Shown here piece after piece: positions 16,010-24,036 of a stretch of DNA of 42,078 nucleotides. Positions within the stretch are counted from its first letter, which is position 1. The number at the start of each line of letters is the position of its first letter. Made by a program: the position numbers and the translations under genes. Origin of the DNA: Candidatus Rifleibacteriota bacterium (lineage in GTDB: Bacteria > Muiribacteriota > Ozemobacteria > Ozemobacterales > Ozemobacteraceae); contig JADFXM010000062.1 of assembly GCA_015233565.1 (NCBI GenBank), forward strand, positions 1 to 42,078, in the 5' to 3' direction. The notes beneath the pieces were generated by a model. The model was given only the letters and a program-made list of their open reading frames with translations. It did not search any database and had not been told where the DNA came from.

Positions 16010-16633
16010 GGAAATTTTATTAACTGATACTTACATTGAGGGCAAAATTCTAACAGCTAAGTCTATTTTTTTCAATGGTTTCATTTATTTTTCACTTGGT
16101 TTGGATTCGTAGAATCGTATCTGAAGGTATTTCCACTTTTCTTCTAACTCTCTTTCCATTGTACCCAAGCTTGGTTTGGATTGTTTTCTTTTTGCCCAAA
16201 ACGGCCACGGACAAGTCGCGTTGCTGAGCTCAACTTTGCCAAGATCTAGGGTCATCGGCAGAATGCAAGGATTTTTCCGATAGTGAGAAATTGCGATCAC
16301 ATGAAAAAACGTGTATTATCGCTTAAGATGTTGAATTTAAAGTTATTGCGATTCTCACTACTGGCTGATTCATCTTTCCAAGGTTAATCGCTAGCCACGC
16401 AAAACTCAAAAATTTTAAATCGGCGCTTTGATTCTTGTCAGGGAGTTCAAGATGGACGAAATAATAATAACTGATCAACCCTGCATATTTAGTTTGTCTC
16501 TGTTACTTTAATAATATCTGAGATGAATTGGAAAAGCCGTTTTTTACTTACAATTTTTCTGTTCTTTCCAATTTTTTTTCAAAATTTTGGAAACATCCTG
16601 CTTTTTCATGAGAATACTGACCCCGAATGTATC
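16010..16633. other. intergenic region, no supported gene
   Basis: Weak open frames occur, including a 71-codon one on the minus strand at 16085-16300, but none has a ribosome site together with a recognisable sequence. No repeat or structure was found until the R2 element at 16634. Confidence 0.3.
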
Positions 16634-16844
16634 ATACCAATCCCAAAAAATATGTGCATCACCCCAAGAACATTGATTTGATCAAAATGAAGTTGGGTCG
16701 GAATATTTTCCAAGGAAACACGGAACTTTCGTGAAAATAAGGAGCCCCTACTGGATGGTTGAAGTATTCATTTTTGCCAGGCCAAACTCCAACTTACGTA
16801 GACCTGAAGCACTAAATAGGTCGGAAGAACGTACTAATTGGTAT
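16634..16844 (+). mobile_element. R2 MITE-like element, copy 1 (intact)
   Basis: This 211-bp element is bounded by ATACCAAT and ATTGGTAT, a perfect 8-bp inverted repeat. It matches 19664-20302 along its length once the insertion there is removed; shared blocks include CCCAAAAAATATGTGCATCA, TTCGTGAAAATAAGGA and AGACCTGAAGCAC. It ends 42 bp before the pentapeptide-repeat gene and may carry part of that gene's promoter. If the ends are read as TA plus CCAAT, a TA target duplication is possible. Confidence 0.7.
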
Positions 16845-16886
16845 CATATACCGAAAATTGAAATCATTTACTGGAGGATCCACAGT

Positions 16887-17462
16887 ATGAGCGACAAACA
16901 TATTGAAGACAAGGTTTTTGAAAAAATCAGTTATTCGGAAACCAACTTTGCGAAAGGGATTTATGAAAACTGCAAATTCCTGAATTGTGATTTTTCCGAG
17001 ACAAACTTATGCAACACATGCTTCATCAACTGTGTGTTTGATGGATGCAATCTTTGCCAAGCCAAAATTGGGAATTTGTCATTAAATAGCGTCAGTTTTA
17101 TAAATTGTAAGCAATTAGGATGGAATTTCAGTGATTGCAATGATTTGCTTTTCTCGGTATCGTTCGAAAGTTGCAATTTAAACTATTCACAATTTTCCAA
17201 AATGAATTTGAAGGGTACCCATTTTAAAAATTCAAGTCTTCATGAGGTTGATTTTCGACAAGCGAACTTGAGTAGTGCCATATTTGAAAATTGTGATTTA
17301 ACAAGAACCATCTTTAATAAAACAAACCTTGAAAAGGCAAATTTTCGAACCGCCTATAATTATACGTTTGATCCGGAACAGAATCGAATTAAAAAGGCCA
17401 AATTTTCTTTACCAGGCGTCCTTGGTCTCTTAAGCAAATTCGATATTGAAATAGAGCCATAG
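16887..17462 (+). CDS. pentapeptide-repeat protein
   Basis: The start at 16887 (MSDKHIEDK) has GGAGG 9 nt upstream; a longer frame from 16731 runs through the R2 element and is rejected. The 191-residue protein has consecutive A(D/N)LXX-type units: NCKFLNCDFSETNLCNTCFI, FDGCNLCQAKIGNLS, FENCDLTRTIFNKTNLEKAN. It closes with YTFDPEQNRIKKAKFSLPGV and a helical LLSKFDIEIE tail, typical of a subgroup of these right-handed beta-helix proteins. Qnr-type members mimic DNA and protect gyrase, but most pentapeptide proteins have no known role. It lacks the two long Qnr loops as far as I can see, so quinolone protection is speculative. Unusually rich in Cys. Confidence 0.85.
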   Translation: MSDKHIEDKVFEKISYSETNFAKGIYENCKFLNCDFSETNLCNTCFINCVFDGCNLCQAKIGNLSLNSVSFINCKQLGWNFSDCNDLLFSVSFESCNLNYSQFSKMNLKGTHFKNSSLHEVDFRQANLSSAIFENCDLTRTIFNKTNLEKANFRTAYNYTFDPEQNRIKKAKFSLPGVLGLLSKFDIEIEP

Positions 17463-17548
17463 CTTGCGTAGATAATTCATTGTTTTATCTGTAAAAATTT
17501 TAAGAAACAGAGGAGAGCCTGTTGCATAAATAATTTTTTTGATTAGTA

Positions 17549-17815
17549 CAATTCCCTCCAAAGCAGTTCAAAGAAAATAAATAAAACTTGTACTTTCGCT
17601 ATCAATGTGCTAGCATGGAAAGGGCAAAAAACATAGTTAGAGATATCATGGCCTACAATTTTTTTCTTATAGCAGAGAGCAAGGTTTTTTAATGCCACCA
17701 ATCATTCTTGATTAGCTTAATCCTGGCTTCTTATTATAGTCTTCGTAGCAAATTGTCAGTTTTCCCTATTTTTGTTATAAATAAAGAATAGCTCAAAACT
17801 TTCTTACAGGGGGAA
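17549..17815 (+). repeat. R4 repeat, copy 1 (leader of 17821 gene)
   Basis: The segment just upstream of the 17821 gene shares ordered blocks with 28128-28400: CTTCGTAGCA, CCC.ATTTTTG, TAGCTCAAAA, CTTAC.GGGGG. It includes the gene's ribosome site. The second copy has no gene behind it and is split by an R3 element. It may be a duplicated promoter/leader rather than a mobile element. Confidence 0.5.
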
Positions 17816-17820
17816 AAAAA

Positions 17821-18399
17821 TTGAAGCGCTATCCGAAAGACATTTTTCTTTTGGTGTTGTTTATTATTTTCATCAATAATTCTACGTTCAGCGCTTCTGG
17901 CCAAACCCAATATACGCTTCCAAACATTATAAACCTTTCTTTGAAAGATTTATCAAGTGAAAACAGCGAGAATAAAACTGTAAAACAACTGCTCGGTTCA
18001 ATCGCAAGCAACTTGGGAAGATTAACCTCTATTGCCTACTTCTTTGAATCTTCCCCCGATTTAAGCCTCATCGAATGCCCTCAGAAAATCATCTCAATAG
18101 ACCAGGCAGCTTCAATCACTTTCTTCGTCAAATTTACCACCTCTGAGAAACCTCCCTCAGAGATTGGATCATGGGTAAAATTGGTCGTGCGTTATAAACC
18201 TGATTACGAAAAGCTTCTTCAATATGTAACAGAAAATGTCTCTCTGTATCCAATCGAATATGAAAGAAATCGTCTGCTCGAAGAAATTAAGAAAAACGAG
18301 GCTTCTTTTCCGATTCAGACTGAAGGATTCCGACTTTTCCTCAGAGGCAAAAATAGTCCAAGCTCCCCCAATTCGTGTTTGAAAGGAAGTAAAAATTGA
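17821..18399 (+). CDS. secreted protein of unknown function, TTG start
   Basis: The 192-residue protein begins at a TTG preceded by a GGGGG ribosome site at 7 nt; no ATG fits. A signal peptide covers residues 1-26 (IFLLVLFIIFINNSTFSASG). The mature part is mixed alpha/beta with no recognised motif. It overlaps the next gene, which also starts with TTG (TTGA overlap at 18396-18399). The next gene encodes a secreted metallopeptidase, so this protein may be its partner, chaperone or inhibitor; that is inference from linkage only. Confidence 0.7.
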   Translation: MKRYPKDIFLLVLFIIFINNSTFSASGQTQYTLPNIINLSLKDLSSENSENKTVKQLLGSIASNLGRLTSIAYFFESSPDLSLIECPQKIISIDQAASITFFVKFTTSEKPPSEIGSWVKLVVRYKPDYEKLLQYVTENVSLYPIEYERNRLLEEIKKNEASFPIQTEGFRLFLRGKNSPSSPNSCLKGSKN

Positions 18400-19664
18400 A
18401 GAAGTTATTTTTTATAATTTTGTTTTCTTCTGTTCTCTTCTCTTTCAATAATTTCGCCTTAGCGGAAGACCACCCTGTTACCACAGAATATAGCTTTATT
18501 GAGAGTTATGCCCCATTCCGTGACATAATGAACAAAGAACTTGGCCCCGGAGAAGAATTTGCAATCTCTGCCAATGGACTCAACGCTTATATAGTTAAAT
18601 CCGTCACAGTGACCGATGAACAGCAACTTATAAATCTCATGGGAGCAAGTTCTGAAGCAAACCTAACAGATGCTCAAAAAGGATTATTGGAAGTATTCCG
18701 ATTTTCAAAAAGTGAAAAGATTTCCCAACTTAAAAGCTATATTCAACCTCCCGATAAAAAGATTACTCTTCAGTTGAATGACATAACCGGTTATGAAGAT
18801 GAAAAAAAATATCCAACTATCAAGAAAGACTTTTGGCCTCGTTTAGCGAAAAATTCGACGATAGTTATGAGTGCTGCTCCTTATTTGCACGATGGAAAAA
18901 ATGTTTCGGAAATGCTGCCGAAGGTTCTTTCTCACGAATTGGGGCATGTGATATGCGATTCTCGGGCAGAACCCTCAGGCTATGGAAGCGATGGATCACA
19001 TTATCTAAATGAAATAATAGGACCTCAGGCGGCGTTTGCAGAAGGATTCGCTGATTTTACAAGGTTGTTGTGTTTTCCTGAAGAAGAAAAAGAGTATCGA
19101 GGTTCTTTGAATTCTTTTTTAATCGAATCCCAGGGTGGAAAATACGTAAAGCTTGGACTTAAGGAACTTTCCGGCAAGGATTTACTTAATAATGAAGGAA
19201 TAGATGCGCTGATTTTGTCTTCTTTAGCCAAAGAAATCCCAAACGGCAAAGATGCAATTATTCGATGCGTTCAAAGGAATAATTCTCAACTTAATCCCAT
19301 TGAAGGCTTTTTGTACTATTTCGTAAAGGAAAACCCTTCATTAAAAGATAAAGTTTGCGAAATTCTCAAGAGAGAAACTTCTAACAAGCTTTCTGATGAT
19401 GAGATTTCGAAAATTTTCAATCCATTCGGTAATAATACCAATACATTTCTAGACTTAACTTCCACCATGAATTCAAAGCCCGCTATGCCAAAAATGTACC
19501 AATGGGTAGATAAAAACGGGGAAATTCACTTTTCTGATGAGCCACCTTCGCCAAACGAATCAGGGGTAATTATGCTTTCCCCATCACCAAAAGGAAATCC
19601 CACAATTGCTACGTATTCCGAAATACATGTCGATTCAAAAAGCTCCAATCCATTTGGAGAATAA
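18396..19664 (+). CDS. secreted zinc metallopeptidase with C-terminal DUF4124-like domain
   Basis: The 422-residue protein starts at a TTG overlapping the previous stop; AAGGA lies just upstream. A signal peptide (KKLFFIILFSSVLFSFNNFALAE) is followed by an alpha/beta region. The zinc site is HELGH (180-184) with AFAEGFADF about 32 residues later supplying a Glu, as in gluzincins. Near residues 366-385, MYQWVDKNGEIHFSDEPP matches DUF4124, a small motif common in envelope proteins. Substrate unknown. The TAA stop is the insertion point of an R2 element. Confidence 0.78.
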   Translation: MKKLFFIILFSSVLFSFNNFALAEDHPVTTEYSFIESYAPFRDIMNKELGPGEEFAISANGLNAYIVKSVTVTDEQQLINLMGASSEANLTDAQKGLLEVFRFSKSEKISQLKSYIQPPDKKITLQLNDITGYEDEKKYPTIKKDFWPRLAKNSTIVMSAAPYLHDGKNVSEMLPKVLSHELGHVICDSRAEPSGYGSDGSHYLNEIIGPQAAFAEGFADFTRLLCFPEEEKEYRGSLNSFLIESQGGKYVKLGLKELSGKDLLNNEGIDALILSSLAKEIPNGKDAIIRCVQRNNSQLNPIEGFLYYFVKENPSLKDKVCEILKRETSNKLSDDEISKIFNPFGNNTNTFLDLTSTMNSKPAMPKMYQWVDKNGEIHFSDEPPSPNESGVIMLSPSPKGNPTIATYSEIHVDSKSSNPFGE

Positions 19665-19825
19665 TACCAATCCCAAAAAATATGTGCATCACCTCAAGAA
19701 CATAGATTTGATCAAAGTGAAGTAGGATCTGTATACTTTCCAAGAAAACACGTAATTTTCGTGAAAATAAGGAACCTTTACTGGATGGTTGGAGCATTCA
19801 GTTGTGGCCAACCCAACTCCAATTT

Positions 19826-20032
19826 CAGAATTCCAATTCCCGAGGATATAGTCTTGAGACCATTTTCCCAAAACCTGAAAACGTGAACTCGTATGGATGA
19901 GATTTCTGCCTTAACTTTTGGATTATTTGGTCTCAAAACAAAATTCGGGTTGAAAACTTTTTAATCTCTACGGAATCGGCTTTTGAAGCTGAGCAATCGA
20001 AGAAAATGAAGTTTACGACAACAGGAATTCTG
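19826..20032 (-). mobile_element. R1 MITE-like element, copy A (inverted)
   Basis: This 207-bp element has perfect CAGAATTCC / GGAATTCTG ends. Its reverse complement shares blocks with the other copies, including GCTTCAAAAG, TTGAGACCAA and ATCCTCGG. AATTT flanks it on both sides (19821-19825 and 20033-20037). Confidence 0.68.
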
Positions 20033-20037
20033 AATTT

Positions 20038-20242
20038 CAGAATTCCTGGTATCGATAGTTTGCATTTTCTCAGAAAACGGCTTCAAAAGGTAGTTTTCTG
20101 ATTTTGGAATACTTTTCGGTTGGATTTTATCCTGAGACCAACTTACATAAAACTAAATCAGAAGATTCCTTCCAAAGCAAGTTGGCAATTCATCAATCGA
20201 AAAAATGGTATCAAATTTAAATCCCCGAGATTGGGATGTCTG
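20038..20242 (+). mobile_element. R1 MITE-like element, copy B
   Basis: This 205-bp element starts CAGAATTCCTGGTATCGATA and ends GGGATGTCTG. It is over 90% identical by eye to copy C at 22112. AATTT lies at both ends (20033-20037 and 20243-20247), so copies A and B sit head to head around one shared AATTT within R2. Confidence 0.8.
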
Positions 20243-20337
20243 AATTTACGCAGACCTGAAGCACGAAATAGGTCGGATGAACGAACTAATTGAATTTGGT
20301 ATAACAACTTGCACCTTGGCAATAAACGCCTTTGCAT

Positions 20338-21114
20338 TCATTCAAACAAATAACATGTCATTGATAATGAGCCTAGGGTGCATGAGTCATTGAAAATTGT
20401 AAGTCGGTCTCCTGTATTTGAAGCACCTAATATATAAAGAAGAGGAAAAAAATGTTCGGGTGTGGGGAACGACATTTCAGAGGATTTTCCGGCTGACTTA
20501 TAATTTATAACATCCTGATAATCCCTGCTGATTATTTTATCCTTAATGTAATTATCAAATTCGATTGCCCATGGATGCCCACCCTGCATTCCCCAGTTTA
20601 TCCGGGAAAGATTATGCACAACATTGCCGGACCCAAGTATTAATACTCCTTTTTCACGAAAACTGCTTATTTCCTGCCCGATTTGAAAATGTATTTCCGG
20701 ACTTGCGCTGCTGTCCACGCTAAGCTGGAAGACAGGAATATCTGCTTTTGGATACATTTTATGAAGCACGGACCAGGTTCCATGATCAATTCCCCAGGTA
20801 TTATCAATTTGCACATTTCGGCTTATTGATTTTTTTGTTAAATTTGCCAATTCTGGCGCACCAGGTGCGTTATAAGTTACTTTGTAGAGTGAGTCGGGAA
20901 AACCATACATATCATAAATGGTTTTAGGTTTTGCTGCATCAGCTACTCTGCTGCCATTTGTGTACCAATGGGCTGATATGGCCAAAATGGCTTCGGGTTT
21001 GGGAATTCTTCGGGAAATTTCTTCCCAACCTTTGGTATAAGCGTTATCTTCAATTGCATTCATCGGAGAACCGTGGCCTACAAACAATATCGGCATTTTT
21101 TCTGTTTCAGACAT
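20338..21114 (-). CDS. ygiD: DODA-type extradiol aromatic ring-opening dioxygenase (YgiD-like)
   Basis: The 258-residue protein matches the LigB/DODA class III extradiol dioxygenases annotated as 4,5-DOPA dioxygenase. Expected metal ligands are visible: GHGSPMNA (His14), SAHWYT (His49) and PTPEHFFPLL (His221). A catalytic His lies in TWGIDHGTWSVL, and GSGNVVHNL is a further signature. Full family length. The natural substrate in bacteria is often unknown; ring cleavage of catechol-like compounds is the expected chemistry. It stands alone, reading toward the R2/R1 cluster. Confidence 0.9.
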   Translation of the reverse strand: MSETEKMPILFVGHGSPMNAIEDNAYTKGWEEISRRIPKPEAILAISAHWYTNGSRVADAAKPKTIYDMYGFPDSLYKVTYNAPGAPELANLTKKSISRNVQIDNTWGIDHGTWSVLHKMYPKADIPVFQLSVDSSASPEIHFQIGQEISSFREKGVLILGSGNVVHNLSRINWGMQGGHPWAIEFDNYIKDKIISRDYQDVINYKSAGKSSEMSFPTPEHFFPLLYILGASNTGDRLTIFNDSCTLGSLSMTCYLFE

Positions 21115-21226
21115 GATTTACAGCCTTTAATTAAATTTTTTCAATTATACATTAGTCAAGAGAACGACCTCAAGAGGGATCAAATACTTCAGCAATAAAG
21201 AGTAAAATTCAATTTACTTCTATTAT

Positions 21227-21282
21227 AATTCGGTTCCCGGCAAGTTCCTCAAAAGAACTTAGGAGACCGAATTTACTTTTTT
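21227..21282 (+). terminator. nested hairpin, possible terminator
   Basis: AATTCGGT (21227-21234) pairs with ACCGAATT (21266-21273), and inside it AAGTTC (21242-21247) pairs with GAACTT (21255-21260). A T-rich run follows. No plus-strand gene ends nearby, so it could equally be structured leader sequence of the 21398 gene. Confidence 0.35.
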
Positions 21283-21397
21283 AATGCCAACAGGCAAGAC
21301 AATTTTTTTCAACTTGTCAAGATTGATTTAAAAAAGTAAAATTTTATCTGAATCCGGTTATTTCTTTCTTTTTTAAATTATTGCCAGGAGAGCAGGT

Positions 21398-22108
21398 ATG
21401 TGTAAGTTCCTGTTTTGCTTTTCCCTTATGTTTCTTTTTTCCCTGGAAGTGGCAGTGGGAGAAAACCATTGCGAAAAAGCACATAGCGAAAATAAAGGAG
21501 GATTAATTATTCAAATTGATCCCAAAATTCTTCACAATGCTGATTTGGAACAGGTTGTAAAAAAAGGCGAGGGGCGTTTTGATAGCGCCCTGGCGATGAA
21601 TGTTCATTGTGAGCGGTTTCCCATGCTGAGAGAAAAAATCAGCTCTGTGATTGGTCGGCCTTTAACTTTTTATAAGCAATGGAATCCTGAGGGGGAAGCA
21701 CATATAACGGTAATTGCCCCTGTAGAATACTATGATTTTTTGCGTGGCTCTGACCCACAACATCCCATTCTAACAATGAATCAAATTGGCTCCATTGCAA
21801 GCAAATCCGAAATGCAAAAAGCAAAATTTGAGATTCTATCCATGGGAAGTGGAAAAATGCTTCTGAAAGGAAAAATGGAAGAAACCTTTTTTATCATTGT
21901 TAAATCAGAAAGCCTTCTCAAGATTCGACGAACCATTCATGAAGCTTTTGTTCAAAACGGGGGGAAACCGGAAGCTTGGAATCCTGAGAAATATTATCCA
22001 CACATCACGGTAGGTTTCACGTTGCGTGATCTTCATGAAGCTGATGGTGTAATAAAAGACGTTCATAATTCTTCTGATTCTCGCTTTATAGTAAAAATAG
22101 AAGAGTAA
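21398..22108 (+). CDS. secreted 2H phosphoesterase-like protein
   Basis: The 236-residue protein has a signal peptide (FLFCFSLMFLFSLEVAVGE). Two H-x-T motifs in the right symmetric positions define the 2H phosphoesterase fold: EAHITVIAP (His102/Thr104) and YPHITVGFT (His202/Thr204). Most 2H enzymes (LigT, CPDases, RNA repair forms) act on 2',3'-cyclic or 2',5'-linked nucleotides in the cytoplasm; an exported one is unusual. The last codon overlaps the target duplication of an R1 element. Substrate unknown. Confidence 0.78.
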   Translation: MCKFLFCFSLMFLFSLEVAVGENHCEKAHSENKGGLIIQIDPKILHNADLEQVVKKGEGRFDSALAMNVHCERFPMLREKISSVIGRPLTFYKQWNPEGEAHITVIAPVEYYDFLRGSDPQHPILTMNQIGSIASKSEMQKAKFEILSMGSGKMLLKGKMEETFFIIVKSESLLKIRRTIHEAFVQNGGKPEAWNPEKYYPHITVGFTLRDLHEADGVIKDVHNSSDSRFIVKIEE

Positions 22109-22111
22109 TTA

Positions 22112-22315
22112 CAGAATTCCTGGTATCGATAGTTTGCATTTTCTCGGAAAAGGGCTTCAAAAGGTAGTTTTCTGATTTTGGAGTAATTTTCGGTTGGATT
22201 TTATCGTGAGACCAACTTACCTGAAAATAAATCAGAAGATTTCTTTCAAAGCAAGTTGGCAATTCATCAATCGAAAAAATGGTATCAAATTTAAATCCCC
22301 GAGATTGGGAGTCTG
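22112..22315 (+). mobile_element. R1 MITE-like element, copy C
   Basis: This 204-bp element is nearly identical to copy B. It is flanked by a perfect 5-bp duplication AATTA (22107-22111 and 22316-22320). The left duplication includes the last two bases of the TAA stop of the 2H phosphoesterase gene. Confidence 0.82.
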
Positions 22316-22401
22316 AATTAATATTCAGGATTATTGGAAAAAAATGATTTGAATGTTAAACTCGGGAAAATAATTTTAGTCTATTTTTTTTTTGAGGAAT
22401 T

Positions 22402-23352
22402 ATGAATCTTTTAGAGATTTGGGACCGCTTTAAAAAAAATGGTTTCGCCCGTGTGCATAATATTCCTACTAATGATGCAATCGAGTCTTTTTATATTGCA
22501 CTTTTGGCATTTAACAGTAACCGGATTGATGTTGCCTTGGCATTTTCTCAAAAGGCGCTATCTCAAGAGCCCTGCAATATTCTTTATACACAGGCAACAT
22601 CGTATCTTAAGAAAGTTCTTAAGAACGGCAAAAAAAACGTTTACATTTCCCCTACTGGGTTTGCTGAATTTATAAGGGGTGGTGGAAACGTTCCTCTATA
22701 CCAGGCTGTTGCAAAAATGCTTCGAAATATTTATCAACAGTATTCGAATCTGTCAGTTTTGGATATTGGTGTTGGAGACGGGCTGGCACTTCTTCCGGCA
22801 CTGACAAAAAACATTCGTCATGTTGACGTTGTTGAACCATCTAAGGCCCTGTTAGACAATGTTCGGAAAGAATTTTCGAGATTGAATATTTCTCATGAGG
22901 CTTTTGAATCGACACTTCAAGAGTTTGTAAAATCTTCTCCCAAGAGATCATGGGATTTAATTCAATCAACTTTTTGCCTCCAATCGATTCCTCCAAATGA
23001 GCGTGGAGACCTTTTTAAGTGGTTAGCAGAAACAGGCTCTCGTTTGATTATAATAGAGTTTGATGTTCCGGAATTTCCTGAGCAATGTTCCCCAGATCAA
23101 GTAAAATACGTTACTGAAAGGTATAATCAAGGTCTTACCGAGTATTTGGAGAACCGTGAGCTTGTAGCCAAGGAGTTCTTAATGCCGGTAATGTTTGGAT
23201 ATTTTGACCAAGACTGTGCTCGAACAAACTTTGAGCACTCTGTTCAGGAGTGGATTTTACAATTACGAAACTCAGGATATCAAACGATTGAGTGTTTTGA
23301 GGTTTATCCCTATTGGTGGGCACCAGCAGTTATGATTGATGCTAAGTTGTGA
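22402..23352 (+). CDS. class I SAM-dependent methyltransferase with helical N-terminus
   Basis: The 316-residue protein starts at an ATG with GAGGAATT upstream. Residues 25-75 look like one or two TPR-type helices (AIESFYIALLAFNSNRIDVA, ALSQEPCNILYTQATSYL). Rossmann motif I is clear at about residue 119 (SVLDIGVGDGLALLPAL), followed by VDVVEPSKALLDNV (motif II acidic residue). The C-terminal half has aromatic-rich FEVYPYWWAPAVM. Substrate unknown. A SET-domain protein methyltransferase follows 38 nt downstream with its own ribosome site, so the two are probably one operon. Confidence 0.8.
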   Translation: MNLLEIWDRFKKNGFARVHNIPTNDAIESFYIALLAFNSNRIDVALAFSQKALSQEPCNILYTQATSYLKKVLKNGKKNVYISPTGFAEFIRGGGNVPLYQAVAKMLRNIYQQYSNLSVLDIGVGDGLALLPALTKNIRHVDVVEPSKALLDNVRKEFSRLNISHEAFESTLQEFVKSSPKRSWDLIQSTFCLQSIPPNERGDLFKWLAETGSRLIIIEFDVPEFPEQCSPDQVKYVTERYNQGLTEYLENRELVAKEFLMPVMFGYFDQDCARTNFEHSVQEWILQLRNSGYQTIECFEVYPYWWAPAVMIDAKL

Positions 23353-23390
23353 CTTAATTTCGGATATTTTCAGGAGGGTCTGAGAACAAT

Positions 23391-23846
23391 ATGTTGATCA
23401 AAAAACTTTGTCCTGCAGTTCAAAAGAACACGGGAACCATTTCAGAAGAACTGCTGGAAACCGACGAGTTGGAAGAAAGGTCAACAATAGCAGTAAAAGC
23501 ATCTGGTATTGACAAAAATGGTGTTTTTGCGGCAAGACCTATTAAGAGAGGTGAGGTTGTTATAAAGTGGTGCCCAAAAACACTGAAAGACTCGGAAATA
23601 GCCAAGGTGCCAGCCAGTGAAAAGCATTATGTGTGCCGTTCCGGAAAAAAACATTTTTTGATGCAACCGCCAGAGAGATTTGTAAATCATTCCTGCGAGC
23701 CTAATACGCGGGTGGAGAACTGTTGTGATGTCGCAATAAAAGATATCGCGAAAGGCGAGGAGATCACCTCTGATTACGCAGGCTGCGGTTCGGAAAATTT
23801 CAAATGCAACTGCGGCAGCAAAAATTGCAGAGGGATAGTTAATTGA
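23391..23846 (+). CDS. SET-domain protein lysine methyltransferase
   Basis: The 151-residue protein is a compact SET domain. It has GVFAARPIKRGEVV (SET-N), RFVNHSCEPNTRV (99-105, the NHS-C-x-PN SAM pocket and pseudoknot), KGEEITSDYAG (catalytic Tyr129 region) and a post-SET zinc motif CNCGSKNCRG (C-x-C-x4-C, about 139-146). Ribosome site AGGAGGGTCTGAG. Such enzymes methylate lysines in proteins; bacterial ones outside pathogens and chlamydiae are little studied. Coupling with the preceding methyltransferase suggests a shared target. The TGA stop is part of a 9-bp target duplication of an R3 element. Confidence 0.88.
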   Translation: MLIKKLCPAVQKNTGTISEELLETDELEERSTIAVKASGIDKNGVFAARPIKRGEVVIKWCPKTLKDSEIAKVPASEKHYVCRSGKKHFLMQPPERFVNHSCEPNTRVENCCDVAIKDIAKGEEITSDYAGCGSENFKCNCGSKNCRGIVN

Positions 23847-23974
23847 CAGCAATTCTCGGACAACGTCTAGATTGGCTTGAGAAGCCGTTTTCCAAAAAAT
23901 GTGGTTTCCTGTTTGCTCGAAGGTAAAAATTTGTGTTAATGCCAATCGACCGAAATACTAGCCGAGAGTTGCTG
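23847..23974 (+). mobile_element. R3 MITE-like element, copy 1
   Basis: This 128-bp element has ends CAGCAATTCTCGG and CCGAGAGTTGCTG (12 of 13 paired). It is flanked by a perfect 9-bp direct repeat GTTAATTGA at 23838-23846 and 23975-23983. The left duplication contains the final codons and stop of the SET gene. No coding capacity. Confidence 0.85.
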
Positions 23975-24036
23975 GTTAATTGAGAAAAGACTTCAAGTAT
24001 TTTCGAGAGATTGGTAATTTTCTTGGAAAAGTTCGG

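Larger units (their letters stand above)
19664..20302 (+). mobile_element. R2 MITE-like element, copy 2, interrupted by two R1 elements
   Basis: The left end (ATACCAATCCC) overlaps the stop codon of the upstream gene; the right end is TTTGGTAT. Removing the R1 insert at 19826-20247 (422 bp) leaves 217 bp that aligns with the intact 211-bp copy at 16634. The extra 6 bp lie next to the right end. Confidence 0.7.

Noticed and set aside
16085..16300. 71-codon minus-strand frame beginning MIAISHYRKN
   Set aside because: No clear ribosome site and no recognisable motif; could be a fragment of a lost gene, but I cannot support it.
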